This document shows positions 42,308 through 51,292 of a DNA stretch of 64,000 nucleotides, one piece after another; positions within the stretch are counted from its first letter, which is position 1; each line of letters begins with the position of its first letter. Both the position numbers and the translations under genes were made by a program. Below the pieces are notes generated by a model, which did not search any database, was not told the DNA's origin, and saw only the letters and a list, made by a program, of their open reading frames with translations. This DNA is from Stigmatella aurantiaca DW4/3-1 (GTDB lineage: Bacteria > Myxococcota > Myxococcia > Myxococcales > Myxococcaceae), in contig NC_014623.1 in the NCBI RefSeq assembly GCF_000165485.1, positions 8,636,893 to 8,700,892 of the forward strand, given 5' to 3'.

Positions 42308-43918
42308 ATGACGACGCACCCTTCCGCGGTTTCCCGTTTCCTCAAAAGCCACCTTCGCCGGGATTCCCAGGCCCGGGAGACCTCCGTGGCGGGCTACATG
42401 GCGGGACTGGCCGCTGCATGTCTGGTCGCGGTGGGGGCGCTGGGGCCCTACATCGGTTGGGGGCTGACGCGCGCGCTGCTGGGGCTCGTGGCCCTGCTCT
42501 GTGTTTACTACACCATCCTCTGGCGAGCCCTGGGGGCAGGCTGGTTCCACCCCATCATCCACTGGCTCAACGTGGCCATCGAGGTCAGCATCCCCTCGGT
42601 GGTGCTGGCCTTCGATCTGCGCTTCCAGGGGCCCATCTACGCGCTCACCGCGCCCACGCTCGTCATCTGGGGCACGCTGGTGGTGCTGGCGGCGCTGCGC
42701 ACCCAGCCCATGCTGGCGCTGATGGCCGGCGGGCTCGCGGCCGGCGAATACCTGCTGCTCTATTTCTTCTTCGTGCGCCCGCTGCTGCCCGAGGAGCCGC
42801 TGCTCACCCTCACCCCGCCCTTCATCATCATGCGCGCGGTGTTTCTGCTGAGCTCCGGGGTGGCCACCGCCATCCTCGCCCGGCACTTCGTGCGCAAGAC
42901 GGGCGAGGCGCTCGCGGCCCTGCGCGAGCAGGAGGTCATGGGCAAGTACCTGCTGCACGAGCGCATCGGCACGGGCGGCATGGCGGAGGTGTACCGCGCC
43001 ACCTATTGCCCCGAGGGCGGCTTCGAGAAGCAGGTGGCCCTCAAGCGCATCCTCCCCCACTTCGCGGATGACGCGGGGTTCGTCAGCCTGTTCCGCCGCG
43101 AGGCGGAGCTGTGCTCCACGCTGCACCACCCCAACATCGTCCAGGTGTTCGACCTGGGGCGGCATGCGAACACGTACTTCCTGGCCATGGAGTATGTGGA
43201 TGGCCTGCCGCTGAGCACGCTGCTGCGGGCCCTGGGCGGGCGGAAGCTGCCCCCGTCCGCGGTGGCCTTCATCGGGGCGGAGTTGGCCTCGGCGCTGGAC
43301 TACCTGCACCGGCGCACCGGACGCACCGGCGAGCCCCTGCACCTGGTGCACCGGGATTTGAATCCGCCCAACGTGCTGCTCTCCCGCCTGGGCGAGGTGA
43401 AGCTGTCGGACTTCGGCATTGCCCGGGACGCGGCCCGCGCGCAGCTCACCGTGGTGGGCACCGTCCGGGGCAAGCTGGGCTACATGGCGCCCGAGCAGGT
43501 CCTCGCCCAGCCCTTGGACGGGCGCATGGATCTGTTCGCCCTGGGGCTCACCCTCCACGAGGCCCTCACCGGGCGTCGCCTCCTGGAGGGCGAGGGGGAG
43601 GGGCCCTTGATGCTCGCCGTCATGGAGCAGGAGCTGAAGCCCCCTTCCCACTTCCGGCCCGAGGTCTCCCCCGCCCTGGACGCCGTGGTGATGCGGCTGC
43701 TGGAGCGCGATGTGAACCGGCGGCCCGCCACCAGCGGCGAGGTGCGCCAGCAGCTGCTCAGCCTGACGGGCGAGGAGGCCCCCTACCCGAATGGCCAGGC
43801 GGCCCTCTCCCTGGCCATTCAAGAGGGCTTGCTCCACCTTCATCGGGCCTCGGGCGCGGTGTCCTCCCCCCATCTGCGCACCGAGATCGACCACCGGCTC
43901 GAAGCCCATTCAGGGTGA
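42308..43918 (+). CDS. Ser/Thr kinase with N-terminal multi-pass membrane domain
   Basis: 536 residues. Residues about 25-205 hold six or so hydrophobic segments, followed by a kinase domain (about 217-480): IGTGGMAEV, ALKRI with the catalytic Lys, VHRDLNPPN (catalytic Asp kept, the usual Lys replaced by Asn), SDFGIA, and APEQ. Most bacterial kinases place the membrane helix after the kinase; a polytopic N-terminal sensor is uncommon. The start at 42308 opens the first membrane-domain residues. The ATP-grasp gene follows 6 bp later. Activity is likely, though the Lys to Asn change in the catalytic loop is worth noting. Confidence 0.87.
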   Translation: MTTHPSAVSRFLKSHLRRDSQARETSVAGYMAGLAAACLVAVGALGPYIGWGLTRALLGLVALLCVYYTILWRALGAGWFHPIIHWLNVAIEVSIPSVVLAFDLRFQGPIYALTAPTLVIWGTLVVLAALRTQPMLALMAGGLAAGEYLLLYFFFVRPLLPEEPLLTLTPPFIIMRAVFLLSSGVATAILARHFVRKTGEALAALREQEVMGKYLLHERIGTGGMAEVYRATYCPEGGFEKQVALKRILPHFADDAGFVSLFRREAELCSTLHHPNIVQVFDLGRHANTYFLAMEYVDGLPLSTLLRALGGRKLPPSAVAFIGAELASALDYLHRRTGRTGEPLHLVHRDLNPPNVLLSRLGEVKLSDFGIARDAARAQLTVVGTVRGKLGYMAPEQVLAQPLDGRMDLFALGLTLHEALTGRRLLEGEGEGPLMLAVMEQELKPPSHFRPEVSPALDAVVMRLLERDVNRRPATSGEVRQQLLSLTGEEAPYPNGQAALSLAIQEGLLHLHRASGAVSSPHLRTEIDHRLEAHSG

Positions 43919-43924
43919 CCCCCC

Positions 43925-44773
43925 ATGGACATCGCCATCGTCACCTACCCCGGCCTGCCCGAGCTTGACGCCCACGATGCCTTGCTCGTTCCCGCGCTCG
44001 CGTCCCTGGGGCTGAAGGCCCAACCTTGCGTGTGGGATGATCCGCGGCTGGACTGGAGCCTTCCCAAGGTGGCGGTGGTGCGCTCCGTCTGGGACAGCCA
44101 CCTGCGGCGGGACGCGTTCGTGGACTGGGCCACCCGGGTGGGCCAGCGCACCCGGCTCTACAACCCGCCCGAGGTGCTGCGCTGGAACACCCACAAGGCC
44201 TATCTGCGTGAGCTGCAAGCCCAGGGCATTGCCCTCACGCCCACCGTCTGGGTTCCTCCAGGCGGCTCGGTGGACGTGGACGCGCTGATGCGAGAGCGGG
44301 GATGGCAGGCGGTGGTGCTCAAGCCGGTGGTGTCCGCCGACGCGCTGAAGACCTACCGCTTCGCGCACGCCGAAGCGGCACGGGCCCAGGCGCAGCTGGC
44401 CCTGCTGGCCGCCGAGGGCGAGGTGATGGTGCAGCCCTACCTTACCGCCTTCGACACGGAGGGCGAGCGCGCCTACATCTTCTTCGACGGCGCCTTCAGC
44501 CATGCGGTGCGCCGGCCTCCGGGCCTGAAGGACGCCCCCCGTGCCTTCCAGACCCCGCACCGGATCGATCCATGGCCCGAGGAACTCCGGCTCGCGCAGG
44601 ACGTCCTGGCCGCCGTGGGCCAGCCCCTCTTATACGCCCGTGTAGACGTGGCCACGGACCTCTCGGGGCACCCCTGTTTGCAAGAGCTGGAGGCAACCGA
44701 GCCCGGCCTTTTCCTCGGACTTGAGCCTCACGCCCCGCTGCGGCTGGCCCAGGCCATTGCCCGGAAGGTGTGA
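43925..44773 (+). CDS. ATP-grasp (RimK/glutathione-synthetase-like) ligase
   Basis: A 282-residue ATP-grasp protein. VVLKPVVSADALKTYRF forms the nucleotide-binding strand and loop, MVQPYL the hinge, and LQELEATEPGLFL carries the acidic metal ligands of the family. It should form an amide bond between a carboxylate and an amine. The substrate is unknown; similar stand-alone proteins occur next to signalling genes in myxobacteria. Follows the membrane kinase by 6 bp, so probably one operon. Confidence 0.83.
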   Translation: MDIAIVTYPGLPELDAHDALLVPALASLGLKAQPCVWDDPRLDWSLPKVAVVRSVWDSHLRRDAFVDWATRVGQRTRLYNPPEVLRWNTHKAYLRELQAQGIALTPTVWVPPGGSVDVDALMRERGWQAVVLKPVVSADALKTYRFAHAEAARAQAQLALLAAEGEVMVQPYLTAFDTEGERAYIFFDGAFSHAVRRPPGLKDAPRAFQTPHRIDPWPEELRLAQDVLAAVGQPLLYARVDVATDLSGHPCLQELEATEPGLFLGLEPHAPLRLAQAIARKV

Positions 44774-44881
44774 CCCGGGTTGCGGCGCGGTGGGCGCTGG
44801 CCCCCGCCTTCCGCTGAGTCGTGGACACCTGCGCGATGGGAGATCTGCGGGCGGGCCGGTCCCGGTGTTTAATCCCCCGCC

Positions 44882-45421
44882 ATGGCGCGCTCCCTCTTGC
44901 TCTCGCTCCTCGTCCGTCAACACATGGCCCTCAAAGCGCGGTTCCAGGCCCGCTACCCCCACCCGTGGCTGATCTGGGAAGCGGGTGCCTGGAACGTGCC
45001 CGAAACGGGCGTGCAGAATGTCGCGGCCACCCAGCTTCCCGCACAGGATCTCCGGGACTGCCTGCCCGCGGGAGATGCGCTCTGCTTCGAGCTGCCTCCC
45101 CCCAGCCCCCCTCAGAGCGTGCTGCGGCTGGGCCGCGCCTCGAACAACGAACTCGTCATCAACGATGCCACCGTCTCGCGCGAGCACATCACCCTGTCCT
45201 TGGACGCAGAGGGACAGTGGCGGGTGGAGGCGCTGTCCAAGGCGGGCCTGGTGAAGCTCGATGGGGTGCTGCTCCAGCCCGGGCGCCCCACCCCCTTGAA
45301 GCCCGAGACGCACCTGGAGCTGGGCGATGCACGGCTCACCTTCCACGGTCCGGAGGACTTCTCGGCGCGCCTGGGCCGCATCGCCGCCCGCCTGGCCGAG
45401 CAGATGAGCCGGGCGGTGTAA
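44882..45421 (+). CDS. FHA-domain protein
   Basis: A 179-residue protein. An FHA domain occupies about 75-160: LRLGRASNNELVIND, SREHITLS (the conserved Ser-x-x-His), and LELGDARLTF. It should bind phosphothreonine proteins, fitting its place among Ser/Thr kinase genes. The first 70 residues are unassigned. The start is the ATG at 44882; the spacer to the ATP-grasp gene is about 110 bp. Confidence 0.85.
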   Translation: MARSLLLSLLVRQHMALKARFQARYPHPWLIWEAGAWNVPETGVQNVAATQLPAQDLRDCLPAGDALCFELPPPSPPQSVLRLGRASNNELVINDATVSREHITLSLDAEGQWRVEALSKAGLVKLDGVLLQPGRPTPLKPETHLELGDARLTFHGPEDFSARLGRIAARLAEQMSRAV

Positions 45422-45426
45422 CCCCT

Positions 45427-45447
45427 GGCACGGCGCCAGCCCGTGCC
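45427..45447. terminator. Bidirectional hairpin between convergent genes
   Basis: A perfect inverted repeat, GGCACGG (45427-45433) / CCGTGCC (45441-45447), with a 7-nt loop, placed exactly between the stops of the FHA gene and the TPR gene. Confidence 0.6.
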
Positions 45448-45453
45448 GAGGAC

Positions 45454-46155
45454 TCAGCGGGACGAGACGGTGCCGAGCGACGTGGGCCGGGGATCCGGTG
45501 CGGTCACCGCGTAGACGATTCCGCCCGTCAGCAGCAAGGCCGCCCCTGCCCCCGCCCAGACCCACCACTTGTGCGTGAGAGGCTTGCGCACCTCCTTCAC
45601 CGCTTGGGTCTGACCCAAGGCGGCCGGAGACACCGAGGGCGTGTCCGAGGTGCGACTGGCCACTGCCTGGCGCTCGGCCTCCTTGAGGGAGACCTCCCGC
45701 TTCGGCACGGCGCGCGCGTCCGATTCACGGACCGCCACGGGCTTGGGGCGCTCCGGCTTCGGCTTCGAGGCCGCCTGCGCACGGGTGTCCATCTCCGTGA
45801 TGAGCTCCTTCACCATCGGCGCGTTGGGCGGCTCCTTCTCCGAGAGCGACAGGTACCGCCGGTAGAAGGAGGCCGCGCGCTCGTAGCTGCCGAGCTGGCG
45901 GTGGCACTGGGCCACGTTGAAGAGGAACGCGGGCAGGGGCACCAGCCTGTAGGCCGCGTCGAAGGACGTCAGGGCCTGGCGGTAGTTGCCCTGCTCGTAG
46001 AAGGCGTTGCCCTCGGCGAACTTCACCCGGGCCTCGGCCTTGGCTTGCTCCGTGGGCGCCGCGGCCCGCGCGGCCAGGGGCAGCAACCCCAGCAGCAGCA
46101 CGAGCCCGAAGAGCCGTCCCTCCCGCTCACATCGCAAACGGATCAATGAGTTCAT
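45454..46155 (-). CDS. TPR protein with signal peptide and C-terminal membrane helix
   Basis: 233 residues: signal peptide (GLVLLLGLLPLAARA), two TPRs (about 40-110, EGNAFYEQGNYRQALTSFDAAYRL, YERAASFYRRYLSL), a charged Lys/Pro linker, and a membrane helix near the C-terminus (WWVWAGAGAALLLTGGIVYAV). This layout recurs next to Ser/Thr kinases in myxobacteria. The ATG at 46155 lies inside the 3' end of the kinase gene (29-bp overlap), so the two are coupled. Confidence 0.8.
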   Translation of the reverse strand: MNSLIRLRCEREGRLFGLVLLLGLLPLAARAAAPTEQAKAEARVKFAEGNAFYEQGNYRQALTSFDAAYRLVPLPAFLFNVAQCHRQLGSYERAASFYRRYLSLSEKEPPNAPMVKELITEMDTRAQAASKPKPERPKPVAVRESDARAVPKREVSLKEAERQAVASRTSDTPSVSPAALGQTQAVKEVRKPLTHKWWVWAGAGAALLLTGGIVYAVTAPDPRPTSLGTVSSR

Positions 46156-47599
46156 CGCGCTTGATATCCTTCCGGGACGCGGCCTTCGCCGGCGCGGCCT
46201 TGGACGGCGGCGCGACCGGTGCCAGCACCGCCGGTGCCGGGACCTTCGCCAGGGGCACCTCGAGGAGGGCATTGGCGTCCAGGCGCACCTCACGCTCCTG
46301 AGAGACGTGACCGGCCAGTTCCACCCGCAACCCCAGGGCCTCGTTGGATCTCGGCAGCTGCTTCACCAGCGGGGTCACCCCGAGCGGCTCGCCCGTGTCC
46401 GCGCGCACCACCCGCGCCCCCGCGGGCACCGTGCGCACATCGAGGGTGACCGGCTCCGGCGCGGGCGCGGGCGCCACCGCCACGGCCGCTTCCGAGCGCC
46501 ACAAGCTCTCCAGCCCCCGCCAGGTGAGTCCTCCTGCCAGCATCGCCATCGCCATGCCGCCGATCAGCACCGGCGCCCGCCGGTGGCGCAGCAGGGAAGT
46601 CTTCACCGCCTTCATGCGGCGGGTGGGGATGGAATCCTCGTCGTCCTCGTCCAGCGCCACGTCCGAGCGCTTCACGCCGCCGAGCATCAGCAGCGCGGTC
46701 GTCACCTCGGCGAGCTTCTGGGGCCGCGCCTCCGGCTCCTTGGCGAGGCAGCGCAGCACCAGCGCCGCCAGCGAGGGCGGCATGGGCTCGCCGGACGCCA
46801 GCCGGTCCGGCAGCGCCGGCGGCGGCTGGGTGATGATCTGCACCACGAGCTGCCCGAAGGCGGGGGCCTGGAACGGGGGGTGCCCCGCCAGCAACTCATA
46901 GAGCAGGTTGCCCACGGCATAGATGTCGGCGCGGTGGTCCACCGGCAGCCCCGCGGCCTGCTCGGGCGCCATGTAGGTGGGCGTTCCGATGATGGTGCCG
47001 TCCAGCGTGCCGTTCGTCCCCTCGGAGGTGAGGATCTTCGCCACGCCGAAGTCGAGCACCTTGACGAAGTCCACCATGCCGCTGCGGTGGGTGAGGAAGA
47101 GGTTGTCGGGCTTGACGTCCCGGTGCACCACGCCCAGCGCGTGCGCCGCGCCCAGCGCCGCGCACACCTGGACACCGATGCGCTGGATGCGCTCCAGCGT
47201 CAACCGGTCCTCCTTCAACACCTGCGCGAGGCTCTGCCCGCGCAGCAGCTCCATCACGCAGTAGACGAGCCCCTTGTCCGGCTCCTCCACGAAGTCGAAG
47301 ATCTCCACGATGTGCTCGTGGTTGATCTGGTTGACGGAGCGGGCCTCCTGGAAGAAGCGCCGCACGAAGCCACTGTCCCGGGCATGCTCGGGACGCAGCA
47401 CCTTGAGCGCCACCTGCCGGCCCAGACGCACATGGCGCGCCTGGAACACCCGGCCCATGGAGCCTTCGCCCAGAAGCCGTTCGAGCTGATAGTTGCCCAG
47501 GACATCCCCTTCCTGGATTTCCCTATCGCTCCGGCCCGTGTTGTTGGGGGAGGACATGCTGGAAAGCACGGTCTGCGCGATGAGGTCGTCACCACCCAT
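46127..47599 (-). CDS. Transmembrane Ser/Thr protein kinase
   Basis: A 490-residue kinase. Domain at about 35-300: LGEGSMGRVF, VALKVL (catalytic Lys), HRDVKPDNLFL, LDFGVA, and APEQ. Next come a linker, a membrane helix (about 355-372, PVLIGGMAMAMLAGGLTW) and an outer part of about 110 residues with a PEGA-like stretch (TLDVRTVPAGARVVRADTGEPLGVTPL). All catalytic residues are present. The TPR gene overlaps its 3' end. The ATG at 47599 has a distant AAAGG; an inner ATG at 47557 is a possible alternative. Confidence 0.9.
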   Translation of the reverse strand: MGGDDLIAQTVLSSMSSPNNTGRSDREIQEGDVLGNYQLERLLGEGSMGRVFQARHVRLGRQVALKVLRPEHARDSGFVRRFFQEARSVNQINHEHIVEIFDFVEEPDKGLVYCVMELLRGQSLAQVLKEDRLTLERIQRIGVQVCAALGAAHALGVVHRDVKPDNLFLTHRSGMVDFVKVLDFGVAKILTSEGTNGTLDGTIIGTPTYMAPEQAAGLPVDHRADIYAVGNLLYELLAGHPPFQAPAFGQLVVQIITQPPPALPDRLASGEPMPPSLAALVLRCLAKEPEARPQKLAEVTTALLMLGGVKRSDVALDEDDEDSIPTRRMKAVKTSLLRHRRAPVLIGGMAMAMLAGGLTWRGLESLWRSEAAVAVAPAPAPEPVTLDVRTVPAGARVVRADTGEPLGVTPLVKQLPRSNEALGLRVELAGHVSQEREVRLDANALLEVPLAKVPAPAVLAPVAPPSKAAPAKAASRKDIKRDELIDPFAM

Positions 47600-47789
47600 G
47601 GGAGAGAAACCTTTCCACGGGAGGTTTCCTCAGCAACCCACTTGTTCCGTTCGTGTTCCCTGAAGAGGTGATCCGGACAGATGCGCCGTCCACCTCCAGA
47701 CATTCGCTCTGCCCTCCAAGGCAGCCCTACTCGAGACCACCTGGAGGCCCTTGCCCACGGGAACCGATCAGCCCCCTGCCCCTCGCACG

Positions 47790-47809
47790 CCGGCGATCTG
47801 CGTCGCCGG
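47790..47809 (-). terminator. Hairpin after the small Cys-rich lipoprotein gene
   Basis: Perfect 7-bp stem CCGGCGA / TCGCCGG with a 6-nt loop, about 75 bp beyond the stop at 47883. Nothing else is seen in the spacer 47600-47882. Confidence 0.35.
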
Positions 47810-47882
47810 TCGGGTCCGATTGAGCAGCAACGATGGGTGTTGCCCCGGGCACGATGGCGGCGAAGCCAGCACCGGGAGACGT

Positions 47883-48146
47883 TCAGCAGGCCTCATCGTT
47901 CGGGCCACTCTCGTCCACCTGGCCGTCGCAATCGTCGTCCACGAAGTTGCCGCACACCTCGGGCTCGGGGAGGCAGCAGTACTGCAGGTCGCGCAGCGTG
48001 GCGCAGACATACCCCTGGCCACCGCAGTCACCGTCGGAGGCGCAGGCGTAAGGCTTGTCCTCTGGGAAATCGACACTGCAACCCGAGGACACTCCGACGA
48101 GGGCGGCGCAGAGCCACAGCTTCAAGGAGAAAGAAAGGGAATTCAT
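47883..48146 (-). CDS. Small Cys-rich lipoprotein
   Basis: 87 residues: signal sequence ending VGVSSGC (lipobox), then a cysteine-rich domain with CASDGDCGGQGYVC and CGNFVDDDCDGQVDE. The last motif (D-DCDG--DE) is the putative metal-binding repeat common in myxobacterial surface proteins. The start at 48146 is 2 bp after the upstream gene's stop, so it is the second gene of a two-gene operon with the PEGA-like protein. Confidence 0.75.
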   Translation of the reverse strand: MNSLSFSLKLWLCAALVGVSSGCSVDFPEDKPYACASDGDCGGQGYVCATLRDLQYCCLPEPEVCGNFVDDDCDGQVDESGPNDEAC

Positions 48147-48148
48147 GT

Positions 48149-49369
48149 TCAGAAGCTCCCGCCGAAGACGACGTGAAGGCCGGTGGAGGAGGCCGGCGCG
48201 GTGCCCGCCCCGGGGGCCACCGGAGGCGGCGCGCTCTTCGTGGGGACAACCACCAACCACACCACACTGCCCGCCGTGACCGCGGCCCCTCCGGCCATCA
48301 GCGCCGTGGCGAGCTTGGCCTGGCCTTGCGCATCAATGCGCTCGCCGCGGGTGATATCAATGACCCCATCTCCGTCCGCGTCCACGGCGCGATCGCCGAC
48401 CTTCTTGGCATCGCTGCCCAGGAAGGCGCCCACGCCCACCGCGACCAGCCCCGCGATGGCGGTGTAGAGCGCGGGCCGCTTGAAGATGGAGGGCCCCGAG
48501 GGGCCGCTCTTCTTCTTCTTCGTGGCGGCCACCTCATCCCCGGGCCCCTCGGGCGAGGGGCCCGCCGACTCCAGGTACACGTCCACCGACGACGTCTCCC
48601 CGGGCTTGAACTCCAGCGTCTTCGTGTAGGTGGAGTACTCCTCCGCCTCGACCGTGAGCTTGGACTCGACCGGCGGCACCCGCGCCTCGAGGCTGCCCAC
48701 GCCCAGCGTCTTCTCGCCCAAGCGCACCACCGCCTGCGACACGTTGACGTTCACCTTGAGCACCGCCCGAGGCCGGGCCAGGGACTTGATGCGGTCGGAC
48801 AGCAACCGGGCGCCGCCCTGCTGGAACTTCGCGTCCTTGGGCGACCGGCCCGTCAGCGAGTCCGTCTCCACCACGCCCCGGTCGTGGTCATACGTCCACA
48901 GCCGCAGCGTCCACCCCTCGTCCTCCAGCGCCAGCCGCGCGGTGACGAGCAGGTTCGCGTCCAGCGTCTCGGCGGGCTCGGCCAGACAGGAGGCCGACGT
49001 GCACTTCAGCGCCGTCTCGTACCCGTCCGACAGCCGCTCCTTGGTCTCCTTGAGGGTGGCACCCAGCGCCGCTTGTCCGACACCGCGCACAGCGCCATAC
49101 AGGGAGCGGAGCCAGCGGCCCGCGACGGCGGCGCCCGCTCGCTCGGGCGTGTCCAGGCCCAGCAAGACGACGCGCGGCAGCAGCTCCGCGCCCGCCGACT
49201 CGGCCGAGAGGTCCATACCGACAGAGGGATCTCCGGTGTCCTCGGTGTCGGACGAGTCGGAGGGAGGGGGCTCGGAGCCGGACAGGTCCAGCCCCATACC
49301 CTGGGCCTGGGCGGCGGAGGCCAGCACCAGCGTGAGCAAGAGGGCGAAGCCAACGGCGGAAGTACGCAT
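48149..49369 (-). CDS. Exported PEGA-like protein
   Basis: 406 residues: signal peptide (FALLLTLVLASAAQAQ), acidic Ser/Asp linker, an N-terminal domain (about 60-205) of the type seen before PEGA repeats, a PEGA-like module (VNVSQAVVRLGEKTLGVGSLEARVPPVESKLTVEAEEY), a Lys-rich linker and two hydrophobic segments near the C-terminus. No enzyme motif. These proteins are thought to bind carbohydrate or envelope components; the role here is not known. First gene of the pair with the Cys-rich lipoprotein. Confidence 0.75.
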   Translation of the reverse strand: MRTSAVGFALLLTLVLASAAQAQGMGLDLSGSEPPPSDSSDTEDTGDPSVGMDLSAESAGAELLPRVVLLGLDTPERAGAAVAGRWLRSLYGAVRGVGQAALGATLKETKERLSDGYETALKCTSASCLAEPAETLDANLLVTARLALEDEGWTLRLWTYDHDRGVVETDSLTGRSPKDAKFQQGGARLLSDRIKSLARPRAVLKVNVNVSQAVVRLGEKTLGVGSLEARVPPVESKLTVEAEEYSTYTKTLEFKPGETSSVDVYLESAGPSPEGPGDEVAATKKKKSGPSGPSIFKRPALYTAIAGLVAVGVGAFLGSDAKKVGDRAVDADGDGVIDITRGERIDAQGQAKLATALMAGGAAVTAGSVVWLVVVPTKSAPPPVAPGAGTAPASSTGLHVVFGGSF

Positions 49370-49408
49370 ACCCCCCTTCTATCGCGACGCCCCGCGACAC
49401 GGAATGGC

Positions 49409-50584
49409 TTAGAAGGGCGGGGAGGACTCCCATGAGGCCAGGAAACGCGCCAGGGCCTGGGCCTTGGCGCGCAGCGTCTCCAGTTCGATGTACTCCTCCA
49501 CGGTGTGAAAGCCCTTGCCCCGAGGGCCCAGCCCATCGATCGAAGGGATCCCCAACCCGAACGCGGTGCTGGCATCCGAGCCCCCACCCACCCGGGGAGA
49601 CTCGGCGTGGCCCAGCCCCGAGGCGTGGGCACACCGGCCATAGGCGGCCATCAGCGCCGCGGAGGCCTCGGTGCGCTCCAGCGGATCCCGGGCCACACCG
49701 CCCACCAGCTCCAGCCGGGTGCCCGGAATGCCCTGGCTGGCCTGGGTGGCCAGGTGCTGAAGACGCCGCACCAAGTCCTCTCCCTCCTCCCGGGTGCAGA
49801 AGCGCAGATCCACGTCCGCCTCGGCCCGATCCGGGATGGTGTTCTTGCCCTGTCCGCCCACCACCCGCCCCACGTTCACGGTGAGCCCGCGCGGGATGTC
49901 GGTGAGCTGCTGGGCCCCGTCCACGAAGCGGGCCAGCGCCCAGAGCGCATTGGCGCCCTCGGCGTACGCGTTGCCCGCATGGGCGGCCTTGCCGTGGGCC
50001 ACCACCTTCACCGCCCCCGTGCCCTTGCGCTGGGTGATGATGGCATCCCCCTCCCGGCCCGCCTCGAAGACGAGGCACGCGCTCGCCCCGCCAATCGCCT
50101 CCCGGACGACGCCTTGGCCCTCGGGAGAACCCACCTCCTCGTCCGAGACCACCACCAGCCGGAGCGGCGGCAGCGCCTGCAACCCCCCCGAGGCCGCCAG
50201 CGCCCGGAGGGCCCAGGCCATGACGACCAGACCCCCCTTCATGTCGAGCACCCCGGGGCCCCGCCGCAGCGGCCCGTCCTTCCGGTAACCCTCGAACCGG
50301 CCCGGGGGATAGACGGTATCCAGATGTCCTACCAGCGCCACCGGCCTCGCGCCGGGCCGGCCCGCGGAGCGAAACACGAGGTGGTCCGCGAAGCGGGCGC
50401 TGAGCACCACCTCGGCGGACAGGCCGGGCACCGCGAAGCACTCCCGGAGCAGCCCTCCCAGCTTCCGGCCCCCCTCGGGGTTCTCCGTATAGGAGTTCAC
50501 CTGCACCAGCGCGCCGAGCGCCTCGTCCATCTCACCGGCCCTGTCCTCCAGCCAGTGCGCCGCCGCTTCTCCCATCTCACGCAT
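49409..50584 (-). CDS. M20-family metallopeptidase (carboxypeptidase G2-like)
   Basis: A 391-residue zinc peptidase. GHLDTVYPPG carries the first His and catalytic Asp, LDMKGG the bridging Asp, SDEEVGS the catalytic Glu and a ligand, and the C-terminal GLGPRGKGFHTVEEY the last His. A dimerisation domain lies between. Members cleave C-terminal glutamate or small N-acyl amino acids. The ATG at 50584 follows GGGAGG at short spacing; an inner ATG three codons later is possible. Confidence 0.9.
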   Translation of the reverse strand: MREMGEAAAHWLEDRAGEMDEALGALVQVNSYTENPEGGRKLGGLLRECFAVPGLSAEVVLSARFADHLVFRSAGRPGARPVALVGHLDTVYPPGRFEGYRKDGPLRRGPGVLDMKGGLVVMAWALRALAASGGLQALPPLRLVVVSDEEVGSPEGQGVVREAIGGASACLVFEAGREGDAIITQRKGTGAVKVVAHGKAAHAGNAYAEGANALWALARFVDGAQQLTDIPRGLTVNVGRVVGGQGKNTIPDRAEADVDLRFCTREEGEDLVRRLQHLATQASQGIPGTRLELVGGVARDPLERTEASAALMAAYGRCAHASGLGHAESPRVGGGSDASTAFGLGIPSIDGLGPRGKGFHTVEEYIELETLRAKAQALARFLASWESSPPF

Positions 50585-50739
50585 GAGGCCTCCCGATCCG
50601 GGGAATACGCCAGCCCAAGGGGCCCGAGAAGCCCCCTTGCGTGCTTGCTCGCCCGGCACCCGGTAAGGGAGTCCGCTCCGCCCGGAAGCTTGCCGGGCGC
50701 GGGCTCCATCCGCATCCCTCTTATACAAAGGAGGATCAG

Positions 50740-51174
50740 ATGTCGGACAAGCTCTGGATTCTGGTGGGCAATGCGAGCCGGGTGAGGCTTTTCTCCGCGA
50801 ACGAGCGAGGGGATGACTGGAAGTTGCTGGAAGAGTTCCGTCACGATGACAGCCGGGCACGCAACACGGATCTCCTGGAGCAACGGGACAATCCCAACGC
50901 GGGCACGCTGCACGGCCCCCCGGCCGAGGCGGAGCCCAATGGGCGAAGGGACCTGGAACACGACCGGTTCGCCCGCGAGCTGTCCGCCCACCTGGACCGG
51001 GGCGTGGATCACCACGTCTTCGAACGGCTGGTGATTGCCGCCCCACCGGAATTCCTAGGCCGGTTGCGCAAGTCGCTCAGCAAGCGGGTGCTCCAGCGCC
51101 TGGTGCTGGACCTCGACGCGGACTACTCCAACCTGCCCGCCCGTGAGCTGCCCAACCGTGTGCCGATCCTTTAG
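50740..51174 (+). CDS. Host-attachment family protein (baeRF, eRF1-like)
   Basis: A 144-residue cytoplasmic protein. WILVGNASRVRLF at the start and LVIAAPPEFLGRLRKSL are the hallmarks of Pfam Host_attach/baeRF proteins, related to archaeo-eukaryotic release factor domain 2-3 and suspected to act at ribosomes or in stress. The Shine-Dalgarno AAAGGAGGATCAG before the ATG is the best in the window, implying strong expression. Stands alone. Confidence 0.88.
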   Translation: MSDKLWILVGNASRVRLFSANERGDDWKLLEEFRHDDSRARNTDLLEQRDNPNAGTLHGPPAEAEPNGRRDLEHDRFARELSAHLDRGVDHHVFERLVIAAPPEFLGRLRKSLSKRVLQRLVLDLDADYSNLPARELPNRVPIL

Positions 51175-51292
51175 GGAGGGAACACTCTGGAAGCCCATCC
51201 AGCTCTGATAGGCTTCGAGGCAGGACGCGTTGTCCCCAGGCCGTGGGCCTGGGGCCCAACCCGTCGCTCGTCCTCCTCATAGCCAGAGCAAC

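Noticed and set aside
47600..47882. Plus-strand open frames in the gap after the Ser/Thr kinase
   Set aside because: Translations are Arg/Pro-rich without motifs and extend antisense into the Cys-rich lipoprotein and PEGA genes.
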